From an uncultured Chloroflexota bacterium (lineage in GTDB: Bacteria; Chloroflexota; UBA11872), in assembly GCA_958296175.1 (NCBI GenBank), contig OY282448.1:2852127-2916126 (forward strand): a DNA stretch of 64,000 bases. Reading direction: 5' to 3'. A program made the position numbers and the translations under genes. Below, piece after piece: positions 34,172 to 42,723 of this stretch. Each line of letters begins with the position of its first letter. The stretch's first letter is position 1. The notes under the pieces were generated by a model. That model searched no databases. It saw only the letters and a program-made list of their open reading frames with translations, and was not told the DNA's origin.

Positions 34172-37100
34172 GACGCCCGTGCATCTGGCGCCGAGCGATG
34201 CGCCGTGGGCGGAAACGCTTTGGGCCACGGGAGTCTGCCTGTGGGTTGCAGCGATTGGGGCGCCGCTGGCGCAGGCGGTATTCGGAGGCCGGGAGCGTCG
34301 GGTGTGGCCGTTCTTTGCGCCGGTCGTTGGCCTGGCAGCGGTGCTGCTGGTCACCAATCTGGCCGCCTATGTCGTGCCGGGTGCGCCGGCGGCGTGGGTT
34401 GGGTTGGCGCTGCCGTCCGCGGGTGCAGCCGCGCTGGTCTGGCGGCGGGACGGGGTCGGTCGGCCGGCGCGCGGCGCGCCGCACCCGTCCACGGACGCCC
34501 GAACGACCCGGGCAAACCTCCTCGATTGCGCCCACCCGATATATCCCCACCCGTCTACGGGTCCTCGAACGTTTCGGTGGCCGCGGCGCGGGACGCTGGG
34601 GTGGGCGCTGGGGTTCGCGCTAGCGTCGGGAGGGGCGTTCGTTTTCCTGCTTGCGGTGCGGACGCAGGTGTGGTTCGTGGACGAAACCTGGCACTTCCCA
34701 CTAGCGCTGCGGATGGCTCGCGGGGAGTTTCCGCCGCTGACGCCGTACGGGCCGGACGCCGGGATTGGCTATCACTACGGCGCGGACTTGCTGGCGGCGT
34801 CGGTCGTCAGCGTTGCTCCGGTTCCAGTGTGGACGGCGTTTTACACGCTGCTGGCGTTTCTGGTGCTGGCCATGCTGTTGGCCGCGGTGGGGCTTGCGCG
34901 GGACGTCGGCGCGCCGCTGCCGCTGGCGGTTTGCGCGGGGGCAGTCGTTGCGCTGTACTCGCGGGGCTTCTGGGTCGGAGTTCCGCAGCTCGTCGACCCG
35001 CCGCAGGGGCGATTCGATTGGCTGGCGTCGCCGCCGCACCAGCCGCTGGCGGCCGCAATCGCCATCCTGATTGCGGCGGCGCTGCAGCAGAAGCCCGGCG
35101 CGCGGCCGGCGGCGTTGATCGCCGTGGCGGCCGGGGTCTCCGCACTTGCGGAGGCGTCGGTGATGATTTTTGCCGGCGCGGCGCTGGCGGTGGTGGGAAG
35201 CGCGCGCCTGACGAAACTGCGTGGGAGCGACCGGGGGGTGTTGGCCGCAGCACTGACGGCCGGTGCGGCGTTGGCCGTGTTTGCCGGCGGCCCGGTCTCG
35301 GACGAGCTGCTGGGGCGCGGCGGCACGACGGGGATGGTGCGCCTGGAGTTCGACCGGGCCGGGGTCGACCTAGCGCCGTTCGACACAATGGGCGTGGGGC
35401 TGGCGCGGGTTGGGATACTCCCGCTGCTTGCGGTCGGCGGGGCAGCGGCAGTGCTCCTGCGGAGCTGGGGGGTGGGATTCCTGACGCTGGCAGGCGCCGT
35501 TGGTCTGCTGGAGGCACTGGTCTTACAGACGGCGCTGCCGCAAAACGAAGCGCGCATTCTCTGGCTGGCGACGGCGCTGGCGGGGTTGGCGGCGCTGGCC
35601 GGCATTGGGGCGCTCATCAGCCGGCTGCCCGGGACGGCGGCGCGACCTGTGGCGGGACTGGCGGCGAGCGTGTTGGTGATGCTGCCAACGGCGCTGCCGC
35701 AGGCCGTGTGGGCCGCGCAGACGGCGTCGCGCGGGCTGGAGCTGGGACCGCCGTCAGCCAGCGATGCAACCAACCGTTACCACAACCGCTCGCAGCTCGG
35801 CGCGGAGCTTGCGGCCAACGGGGACTTCTATGCCTGGCTGGCGCAGAAGCTGCCCGTCGAAGCGCGGCTGCTGACGCCGCATCCGTCCGCAGCCGCCTCG
35901 CTTGCGGGCGTTACGTCGCCGACGTCTGGCCATGGCTTGCAGGTTCTGGGACCGATGGTTACGCCGGTGTATGAAGACGCGCTGCGGTTCCTGCATCGGG
36001 ACGACCTGTCGGCCATGGGGATCACGCATCTGCACGTGACGGAGCGCCTGGCCGACACCTGGCCGCCGCAGGTCCGACGTATGCTGAACGATCCGCGCCA
36101 CTTCAAAATGCTGGCGGATTTGCGCTCGACGTCTGGCCAGCGACATCGCGTGTTCGCGGTTCGGCGCGGGGCAGGGACGACATACACGGCCCCCTCTAGC
36201 TACCGTGCTCTGCGCGCCGTCGTCTATCCCGGCGCGCCCATCGCGCTGGCGGGCGGGTTGTCGATCTATCAGCGCCGCATGCTGCTCTTGACGTTTGCCG
36301 AGCGAGACGCATTGTTCACAGTGACGCCTACGATCTTCGAGCGGGCAACCCGCCTCCCACGCCATCGGGCGCTTACGACCATGCCAACCGATGGCGTGGT
36401 GATCCTGCCAGAGTCCCTGGAACCGGGCGCGCTTGGCATGTCGCGCGACGACGCCCTGTGGCGCGGATACGGGGTGCGGGCCTACGACCTGTCGGCGCCG
36501 GCGTGGTCCCCCGTGTGGCGGGTCGGGCAGGCTACGGCCGGACTGCCTGAACGCCAACGCGCCGTGTGCGAGGCGGCGGTACGGCACGACCTGGAGCTGC
36601 GCGTGCTGGGAGAACCCGGGGGATCGATCACAGTGGATGGGAACGAAGTGCAGCTGACCGGGATTCCGCAGCACGTGCGGCTGGCGGGTTCGGATTGCGC
36701 CGCCAGCGCCAGCGCGGCGCACACGGACTCGGCGCCGTTTGCCCAGGTACGGCCGAGCCGGGCGGCACCTCCCTCGGTACAAGCGATCGCCGCGGCCGGC
36801 CTTGGCTTCGACGGCGGCGTAGCCGGCGATCGGGTGGTCGTGAACTTGTGGTACCGAAACCCGCAGGGCTTACCCTTCGAGACCGGCGTCGAGCTGCGGC
36901 TATATGCCGCCGACGCCCTCGGCATCGCTCCGGAGGACCCGGGCTCACACGCTTCGATTCGCTGGTGGCGAGGGCCGCTGGCGCTGGCGCCGGACGCACA
37001 AATAGCCCGTCTGGAGTTCGACCCGCGACGTCTCGAAATCGACGGGAAAGCGGGGGCGGGGACGGCGTCCCATCTGACGCCGGGCGCAGTGTATCTGCTG

Positions 37101-37316
37101 ACGCTGAACGTGGCCGGCGCTGATCAGCGGAGCGGCTCGCTGGACACGCAGCACGTCATCCCGCTGGCGCGCGTAAGGCTCGATGGCGACGCCGTCGCCG
37201 CTGAGGTGTTTGCTGGCATCGCCGCGATCGAGCCGCGGGCGCCGCAATCGGGGCCGCTGGACCGGAACTCGGGACTGGACGGATGGCTTGGCATGGTTCT
37301 CGACCGCACGCCCTGA
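34131..37316 (+). CDS. Large polytopic membrane protein, DUF2298/GT-C-like
   Basis: 1061 residues, or 1056 from ATG 34146. The N-terminal ~550 residues hold a dozen helices. The first large loop has VWFVDETWHFPLALRMARGEFP and GIGYHYGADLLAA, a DE motif plus the YHYG pattern of DUF2298-like GT-C proteins. The C-terminal ~500 residues are soluble and likely extracytoplasmic, with beta strands (VVVNLWYRNPQGLP, VELRLYAADALG). Probably a glycosyl transfer or surface-polysaccharide role. Last large gene of an overlapping run. Confidence 0.55.
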   Translation: MCCSGMLRRGSTVETPVHLAPSDAPWAETLWATGVCLWVAAIGAPLAQAVFGGRERRVWPFFAPVVGLAAVLLVTNLAAYVVPGAPAAWVGLALPSAGAAALVWRRDGVGRPARGAPHPSTDARTTRANLLDCAHPIYPHPSTGPRTFRWPRRGTLGWALGFALASGGAFVFLLAVRTQVWFVDETWHFPLALRMARGEFPPLTPYGPDAGIGYHYGADLLAASVVSVAPVPVWTAFYTLLAFLVLAMLLAAVGLARDVGAPLPLAVCAGAVVALYSRGFWVGVPQLVDPPQGRFDWLASPPHQPLAAAIAILIAAALQQKPGARPAALIAVAAGVSALAEASVMIFAGAALAVVGSARLTKLRGSDRGVLAAALTAGAALAVFAGGPVSDELLGRGGTTGMVRLEFDRAGVDLAPFDTMGVGLARVGILPLLAVGGAAAVLLRSWGVGFLTLAGAVGLLEALVLQTALPQNEARILWLATALAGLAALAGIGALISRLPGTAARPVAGLAASVLVMLPTALPQAVWAAQTASRGLELGPPSASDATNRYHNRSQLGAELAANGDFYAWLAQKLPVEARLLTPHPSAAASLAGVTSPTSGHGLQVLGPMVTPVYEDALRFLHRDDLSAMGITHLHVTERLADTWPPQVRRMLNDPRHFKMLADLRSTSGQRHRVFAVRRGAGTTYTAPSSYRALRAVVYPGAPIALAGGLSIYQRRMLLLTFAERDALFTVTPTIFERATRLPRHRALTTMPTDGVVILPESLEPGALGMSRDDALWRGYGVRAYDLSAPAWSPVWRVGQATAGLPERQRAVCEAAVRHDLELRVLGEPGGSITVDGNEVQLTGIPQHVRLAGSDCAASASAAHTDSAPFAQVRPSRAAPPSVQAIAAAGLGFDGGVAGDRVVVNLWYRNPQGLPFETGVELRLYAADALGIAPEDPGSHASIRWWRGPLALAPDAQIARLEFDPRRLEIDGKAGAGTASHLTPGAVYLLTLNVAGADQRSGSLDTQHVIPLARVRLDGDAVAAEVFAGIAAIEPRAPQSGPLDRNSGLDGWLGMVLDRTP

Positions 37317-37666
37317 TGCACGGCGGACGGGTTGGACAGCGATGGGGTGCGCGCGCCGCCGGTGTACGGGCATGCGCCTGCGCTGGGCTGGCGGCGGTGG
37401 TTGCCTCGCCGCTGCGGCTTGGCAACGCCTCGGCTGCACGAGCTCTCAGTACCGAAGCTTCGCCGACGCCGGCCGGGTCGGCGGGCGGGGATGTGGGGGT
37501 GGTGCTGGTGGCGGTGGTGGTTCCGGTGATGATCGTTGCGCTGGTCTGGCTGGGATACATCTTCTGGCTGATCTTTCACGAGGGAGAAAACGTTGGCGCC
37601 GGCGGTCGGCCTGGGGGTGCGGAACGCGGACGGCGGAACGACCGCCAGGGCACGCGGGAGGACTGA
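37316..37666 (+). CDS. Small single-pass membrane protein
   Basis: 116 residues. The ATG overlaps the previous stop as TGATG, implying coupled translation. An N-terminal hydrophobic part (ACACAGLAAVVASPL) may be a signal peptide; the main helix is VVLVAVVVPVMIVALVWLGYIFWLIF, followed by a Gly/Arg-rich cytoplasmic tail. No family recognised. Likely part of the same operon as the upstream polytopic protein. Confidence 0.45.
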   Translation: MHGGRVGQRWGARAAGVRACACAGLAAVVASPLRLGNASAARALSTEASPTPAGSAGGDVGVVLVAVVVPVMIVALVWLGYIFWLIFHEGENVGAGGRPGGAERGRRNDRQGTRED

Positions 37667-37751
37667 GGGTGCGGATTCGCCCCGCCGGCGGCTTTGCGTG
37701 GCGTAGGCTCAGGCAGCGAACGGCGCAGCTGCGCACTCTTTGCGAGGTCGG

Positions 37752-40541
37752 ATGACGGATTCGGCGGTCACGATCACGATCGATGGCCGCGCCGTGACCG
37801 TGCCTGCGGGCACGACCATCTACCACGCAGCCGCTCAGGCGGGGATCGAGATTCCCACGCTCTGCTACCTCCCCGGCATCGAGGCGTCGGCGAACTGTCG
37901 GTTGTGCCTGGTGGAGCAGGCCGCCGACGGGGCCAGCGCGCCGCCCGCGCCGGATGCCTCGCTGAGCGACGAGTCACGGCTGCTGTCGGCCTGCCGCGCG
38001 CTGGTGGAGCCGGGGCAGGTGCTGTTCAGCAACAGCGACGGCGTGCGGCGGTCGCGCACGGGGTCGCTGCGGCTGCTGCTGGCCGGTGTGGATCTCAGCG
38101 AGGCGCCCGAGCTGGCGGCGCTGCTGCGCGAATACGAGGTGTCGGCCAACGGCGCGGCGGCGCGCGCCGAGCTGCCGGTGATCGACGACAACCCCTACTA
38201 CATCCGCGATTACGCCAAGTGCGTGATGTGCTGGCGCTGCGTGGATGTGTGCGGCGATCAGGTGCAGATGACGTATGCCATCGAACCCGGCGAACGCGGC
38301 TTTCACGTGCGCATTTCGACGCGCGAGTACGACGGAATCATGGACACTACCTGCGTCTACTGCGGCAACTGCGTGCAGGTGTGTCCGTCGGGCGCGCTCA
38401 AGGGCCGGGCGCAGTGGGAGCTGGAGCGGCAGGGGTTCGTGCATGACGACCGCGTGGTGGAGACGACCTGTTCGTTCTGCGGCGTGGGCTGCGGGCTGGA
38501 GGTGCATGTGCGCAACGGCCAGATTGCCCACGCCTCCTCGCCGCCCGACCATCCGGTCAACCAGGGCTGGCTGTGCGTAAAAGGCAGGTTCGGCTGGGAT
38601 TACGTGCACAGCGGCGACCGCCTGACGACGCCGCTGATTCGCACGGGCGCGCGCGGGTCGGACCAGTGGCGGCGGGCCGGATGGGACGAGGCGCTGGACC
38701 TGGCGGCGCGGCGCCTGGCCGAGCTGCGCGACGCCCACGGCTCGGACTCGCTGGCGGTGTACGGATCGTCCAAGTGCACGAACGAAGACAACTACCTGCT
38801 GCAGAAGTTCACGCGCGTGGTGCTGGGCACCAACAACATCGACAACTGCACGCGGCTCTGCCACGCCTCGTCCGTGGCGGCGCTGGGCATGAGCCTGGGG
38901 ACGGGCGCGTTTACCAATTCATTGGACGAAATTGCCGAAAACGACGTGATCTACGTCACCGGCTCCAACACGACCGAGACTCACCCGATCACGGCGCTGA
39001 AGATGAAGGCAGCCATTCGGAACGGTGCGAAATTAATCGTGGCGGACCCGCGGGAGATAGAACTGACCCGCTGGGCGGACGTGCACCTGCAGTTCCGCAC
39101 GGGCACGGACGTGCCGATGTACAACGCACTGCTGCACGTCATCGTGCGCGACGGGCTGGTGGACGAGGACTTCATCGCGCGCCGCGTCAACAACTTTGCG
39201 GAGGTTGCGCGGTCGGTGCGCGCGTGGACGCCCGAGCGGCAAGAGGCTCTGACGGGGATTCCCGCGGCGGACATCGAACGTGCGGCGCATCTGATCGGCC
39301 GCGCCGGCACCACCGCTTTCTACTGGGGCATTGGGATTTCCGAACACACCCACGGCACCGACGCATGCCTGACGCTGATCAACCTGTGCCTGGCGACCGG
39401 CAACGTGGGGCGCCGCGGCACGGGCCTCAACCCTTTGCGCGGCCAGAACAACGTGCAGGGCACCAGCGACGTGGGCGCTGTCCCGATGCACTTCACCGAC
39501 TACCGCTCGGTGGAAGACGCCGAGGTGCGCGGGATTTTCGAGCAGGCCTGGGGCGTCAGGCTGCCGGCGGCACCCGGGCTGACGACCATCGAAATTGGGG
39601 ACGCCGCCGGCCGGGGCGAGGTGCGGGGCATGTACATCATGGGCGAAAACCCGCTGATGTCCGACCCCGACTTGCACGCTGCGCGGGAGCACTTCGAGAA
39701 TCTGGACTTTCTGGTCGTGCAAGACATTTTTATGACCGAGACGGCCGCGATTGCCGACGTGGTGTTGCCGGCGTCCAGTTGGGCGGAAAAGGACGGGACG
39801 TACACCAACACCGACCGCCGCGTGCAGCGCGTGCGCCCGGCCCTGCCGCCGCCCGGCCAGGCGCGGCAGGATTGGGCCATCGTTGCGGACCTTGCGCACC
39901 GCATGGGACGCGATCTGCGCCTGGACAGCCCGGCGGAAATCTTCGACGAAATCGCGCGCCTGACGCCCAGCCACGCGGGTCTCAGCCACGAGCGGCTCGA
40001 CCGCGAGGGCGGTCTCCGCTGGCCGTGCCTGACGCCAACCGATCCGGGCGCGCTGTGGTTGTTCGGGGACCGGTTCCCCACGGCCGACGGCAAAGCCACG
40101 ATGCACGCGGTGGATTGGCTGGAGAACGTGGAAGTTCCTGACGACGAATATCCATTGATCTTCAACACCGGGCGGGTGCTGTATCACTGGCACACCGGCT
40201 CCATGTCGCGCCGCTCGCGGCTGAACGACGCCTATCCCGAACCGCTGGTCGAAATCGCGCCCGAAGACGCGGAGCGGCTGGGCGTGCCCAAGAGCGGCCT
40301 GGTCAGGGTGAGCAGTCGGCGCGGGTCGGTGGACGCGCGCGCCTGGATCACGCGGCGCGTGGCGCCCGGCACCGTCTATATGAGCTGGCACTTTGCGGAA
40401 GCCGCCGCCAACCTGCTCACCATCAACGCGCTGGACCCGATCTCGAAGATTCCCGAATACAAAATCTGCGCCTGCCGCGTGGCGCCGCTGGAACGACGGG
40501 CAAGCCGGCAGGCAAGGTCGCTGACGAGCGCAGAGGCGTAG
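37752..40541 (+). CDS. fdhA: Formate dehydrogenase alpha subunit (Mo/W-bis-MGD, Cys type)
   Basis: 929 residues. Domains in order: NuoG-like [2Fe-2S] N-terminus (TLCYLPGIEASANCRLC, residues 36-52); two [4Fe-4S] ferredoxin sites (KCVMCWRCVDVC and TTCVYCGNCVQVCPSGAL); a catalytic-domain [4Fe-4S] site (TTCSFCGVGCGLEV with GWLCVKGRFGWDY); then the molybdopterin domain. The active-site residue is Cys370 in CTRLCHASSVAALG, so no selenocysteine is needed. The C-terminal molydopterin-dinucleotide domain has GRVLYHWHTGSMSRRS. Oxidises formate or runs in reverse. No electron-acceptor subunit genes adjoin. ATG 37752 has GAGG 4 nt upstream; TTG 37740 is in frame. Confidence 0.92.
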   Translation: MTDSAVTITIDGRAVTVPAGTTIYHAAAQAGIEIPTLCYLPGIEASANCRLCLVEQAADGASAPPAPDASLSDESRLLSACRALVEPGQVLFSNSDGVRRSRTGSLRLLLAGVDLSEAPELAALLREYEVSANGAAARAELPVIDDNPYYIRDYAKCVMCWRCVDVCGDQVQMTYAIEPGERGFHVRISTREYDGIMDTTCVYCGNCVQVCPSGALKGRAQWELERQGFVHDDRVVETTCSFCGVGCGLEVHVRNGQIAHASSPPDHPVNQGWLCVKGRFGWDYVHSGDRLTTPLIRTGARGSDQWRRAGWDEALDLAARRLAELRDAHGSDSLAVYGSSKCTNEDNYLLQKFTRVVLGTNNIDNCTRLCHASSVAALGMSLGTGAFTNSLDEIAENDVIYVTGSNTTETHPITALKMKAAIRNGAKLIVADPREIELTRWADVHLQFRTGTDVPMYNALLHVIVRDGLVDEDFIARRVNNFAEVARSVRAWTPERQEALTGIPAADIERAAHLIGRAGTTAFYWGIGISEHTHGTDACLTLINLCLATGNVGRRGTGLNPLRGQNNVQGTSDVGAVPMHFTDYRSVEDAEVRGIFEQAWGVRLPAAPGLTTIEIGDAAGRGEVRGMYIMGENPLMSDPDLHAAREHFENLDFLVVQDIFMTETAAIADVVLPASSWAEKDGTYTNTDRRVQRVRPALPPPGQARQDWAIVADLAHRMGRDLRLDSPAEIFDEIARLTPSHAGLSHERLDREGGLRWPCLTPTDPGALWLFGDRFPTADGKATMHAVDWLENVEVPDDEYPLIFNTGRVLYHWHTGSMSRRSRLNDAYPEPLVEIAPEDAERLGVPKSGLVRVSSRRGSVDARAWITRRVAPGTVYMSWHFAEAAANLLTINALDPISKIPEYKICACRVAPLERRASRQARSLTSAEA

Positions 40542-40622
40542 GCGCGGTGACGCAAGATGACCTCTGGAGCACGGAGGCCTTGCTGTGCGGGCCGCCGGCG
40601 CATCGTCCGACCTCGTTCATCA

Positions 40623-40648
40623 CCCCCGGGCACCCCTGCCGCCGGGGG
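40623..40648 (+). terminator. GC-rich hairpin after fdhA
   Basis: CCCCCGG and CCGGGGG form a 7-bp stem around a 12-nt loop, 82 bp past the fdhA stop. No T-run follows. It could be a terminator or part of the leader of the next gene. Confidence 0.3.
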
Positions 40649-40677
40649 CGGACCGCCCGATGGTGTAGAGTGAGCGC

Positions 40678-41313
40678 ATGGTAGTCGTACTCGACACGCT
40701 CAGAGCCTCGCAGCGGCTGCAAGACTAGGGCGGCTTTGACGAGGCGCAGGCCCGTGCGCTGGTGACCATCGTCGCCGAAGGTATCGGCGAGAACGTCGCG
40801 ACGAAAGACGACCTCCGGAACACGGAGGATCGTCTCCTCCGGGAGATTGGGGCGCTGCGCACCGAAACGCAAAGCGAGCTCGGTTCCCTGCGCGCCGAAA
40901 CGCAAAGCGAGCTCGGTTCTCTGCGCACCGAGATGAACAACGGGTTCGACGCACTCCGCACCGAAATGCAAAGCGAGCTCGGTTCCCTGCGCACCGAGAC
41001 GCACAACGGGTTCGACGCCCTCCGCGCCGAGATGCATAGCGAGATCGGTTCCCTGCGCGCCGAGGCGCACAATGGGCTTGACGCCCTCCGCGCCGAGATG
41101 CATAGCGAGCTCGGTTCTCTGCGCACCGAGATGAACAACGGGTTCGACGCACTCCGCACCGAGATGCACAGCGCGAACCAGCTGTTGCGCGCGGAGATGC
41201 AGGAGCGCGAACAGCGGATTTACGTACGTATCGGGGCGATGATCGCGGGCGGGGCTGTCTTTCTCACCGCCGCCATGGGGATTGCCACCGCCGTTCTGCT
41301 GAACTCCCTCTAG
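40678..41313 (+). pseudogene. Hendecad coiled-coil membrane protein, interrupted by in-frame TAG
   Basis: ATG 40678 opens a frame reading MVVVLDTLRASQRLQD, then TAG at 40726-40728, then GGFDEAQARALVTIVAEG and ENVATKDDLRN in the same frame. The head matches the usual start of DUF1640-like coiled-coil proteins (LDTL-RL-GF-E-QA-A-ATK-DL), so the amber codon breaks a once intact gene after 16 codons. Downstream, ten 11-residue units (40858-41187) with R-x-E/L patterns form a hendecad coiled coil, ending in a helix (AGGAVFLTAAMGIATAVLL). GTG 40762 could restart translation, giving 183 residues. A TAGAGT box lies 6 nt before the ATG. Confidence 0.7.
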
Positions 41314-41469
41314 CCTTCTTCGCTGGGCCGCGCACGGCCCGGACGAGTGCGAGCGCTGTCAGACGCGAGCGCCAAACGACCCTGGACGATGGCTCCCTGG
41401 CCAGTGCGCCGCCGCATACGGTTGCGCCAATCTCGTCTTCCGATCGAAGCAGTCGCTCGGCTGTGTTAC

Positions 41470-41650
41470 GACGCTTCGGAGCGCGCAACTCCGCGTCGCC
41501 TGGCCGTCGAATGGGTTGGGCGGGTCGAGGTCGTCCGGCGGCGGCGGGTGCAGCCACGTCGCCACCCGGCAGCCGTCGGACCTGAGGTAGAGCAAACGCT
41601 CCGCACCCGTCGAACGGGCTGGATGGGTCGAGGTCGTCCGCCGTGGGCAA
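41470..41650 (-). pseudogene. Duplicated 3'-end fragments of the FG-GAP-like lipoprotein gene
   Basis: On the minus strand, about 41473-41589 reads YLRSDGCRVATWLHPPPPDD followed by LDPPNPFDG, matching the C-terminus of the lipoprotein gene at 42751-42870. A second, frame-shifted copy with PTADDLDPSSPFDG lies just upstream, at 41606-41647. So two tandem partial copies of the gene end exist, neither with a full gene attached. They are remnants of duplication. Confidence 0.65.
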
Positions 41651-41760
41651 GCATCACCATCCGGCTGCGTTGCCAACCATACTCTTCCCAGCAGCGCGCG
41701 GCATTACCTCCCGGACGGCTGCGAGTGCGAATATCTGGGTCAGGGTGATAATCACAGTGG

Positions 41761-41900
41761 GTATGTAATAAAAATGAGCAAGAAAGGCAACAAATAAGAT
41801 TTACAAGATCGCTGTATATTTGCACTTGCATTTTGTATTTACTCTATCTTTTTGCATAATATATATATGTTTTATCTTGATATAATTCTTCCAATATACC
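41761..41900. other. AT-rich island (~26% GC)
   Basis: 36 of 140 bases are G or C, against roughly 70% around it. It contains runs such as ATAATATATATATG and GATATAATTC. No ORF or hairpin inside is convincing. The rest of the 41314-42026 gap holds the gene fragments listed separately. It may be an upstream element for the NYN gene, a binding site for a nucleoid silencer, or a transfer scar. Confidence 0.7.
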
Positions 41901-41922
41901 GGGGGGAGACGACAAAATACGC

Positions 41923-41951
41923 TTGACCCAGGCGCCGGGACGGCATACGAT
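41923..41951 (+). promoter_or_regulatory. Sigma-70-like promoter for the NYN gene
   Basis: TTGACC (41923-41928), 17-nt spacer, TACGAT (41946-41951). Five of six and four of six consensus bases. Transcription would start near 41958, giving a ~70-nt leader to ATG 42027. It sits just downstream of the AT-rich island. Confidence 0.55.
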
Positions 41952-42026
41952 GACCCTGCGGATAGGTTCTAGAAGTCCGCATGGATAAGACGGCCATTGG
42001 GTTCGTCAAGCACGGGAGTGAGCGCC

Positions 42027-42647
42027 ATGGATCGACATGAACAAGTCCACATCTTCCTGGACAACTCGAACATCTTCGTCTCGGCCAGGCAAGTAGCCGA
42101 GGAAAGGGATTGGCTGCTTGCCCCAGCGGACACCCGGCTCCACGTCGAGAATCTGCACCGGCTTGCGCGCAGTGGACGCGACGTAGCGAAGGCTGTCTGT
42201 GGAGGGTCGCCCCCGATGCCGCACCGGCGGCGCCTCGAGTCGCTTGGGTATCTGGTCGAGGAGTATCCGCGCCACCGGGTGTCACGTCGAGAGGTCGCGG
42301 TCGACCATGCGATCCAGACTCACATGCGTCGGTCGCTCCGCGACTCGGCACCGGCGGTCGCCGTGCTGCTGAGCGGCGACGGGAATGGCTATCTGGAAAA
42401 CCGCGGATTTCTCTCGACCCTCAAAGACATGCGGAGCGCAGGATGGGGCGTGGAGGTCCTGGCCTGGGACCACTCGTGCAACAAGGCGCTACAGACGTGG
42501 GCCCGCTCATACGGGGCATACATCCCGCTGGACGATTACTACGAGACCGTCACCTTCATCGAAGGGTCTCGCCGCGCCATGCCGCTGTCTCTGACCCGAA
42601 GGCAAACCGCCGTACCGCGGCGGCCCCCTCCACAGCTTGCGGCCTAG
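42027..42647 (+). CDS. NYN-domain (PIN-like) protein, LabA/DUF88 type
   Basis: 206 residues. The fold's acidic residues are visible: VHIFLDNSNIFVSAR near the N-terminus, REVAVDHAIQTHM in the middle, and VLLSGDGNGYLENRGF. NYN proteins are predicted metal-dependent ribonucleases or RNA-handling proteins; some act in defence or toxin systems. The C-terminal ~25 residues are Arg/Pro-rich. ATG 42027 follows a GGGAG site by 8 nt. It stands alone behind its own promoter next to a disturbed, repeat-rich area. Confidence 0.8.
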   Translation: MDRHEQVHIFLDNSNIFVSARQVAEERDWLLAPADTRLHVENLHRLARSGRDVAKAVCGGSPPMPHRRRLESLGYLVEEYPRHRVSRREVAVDHAIQTHMRRSLRDSAPAVAVLLSGDGNGYLENRGFLSTLKDMRSAGWGVEVLAWDHSCNKALQTWARSYGAYIPLDDYYETVTFIEGSRRAMPLSLTRRQTAVPRRPPPQLAA

Positions 42648-42723
42648 CGCGCGCCCTTCTAATCGTCTCGGTTCCTGGCGCCGCGCGCGCGTCCGGCACT
42701 CGTCGAGACCGAGAGCTTTCGCA

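Noticed and set aside
38859..38861. Selenocysteine in formate dehydrogenase
   Set aside because: The active-site codon is TGC (Cys), not TGA.
40726..40728. TAG read as pyrrolysine
   Set aside because: No pyl genes or pyrrolysine context in the window; the family has an ordinary residue at this place. A nonsense mutation or restart is simpler.
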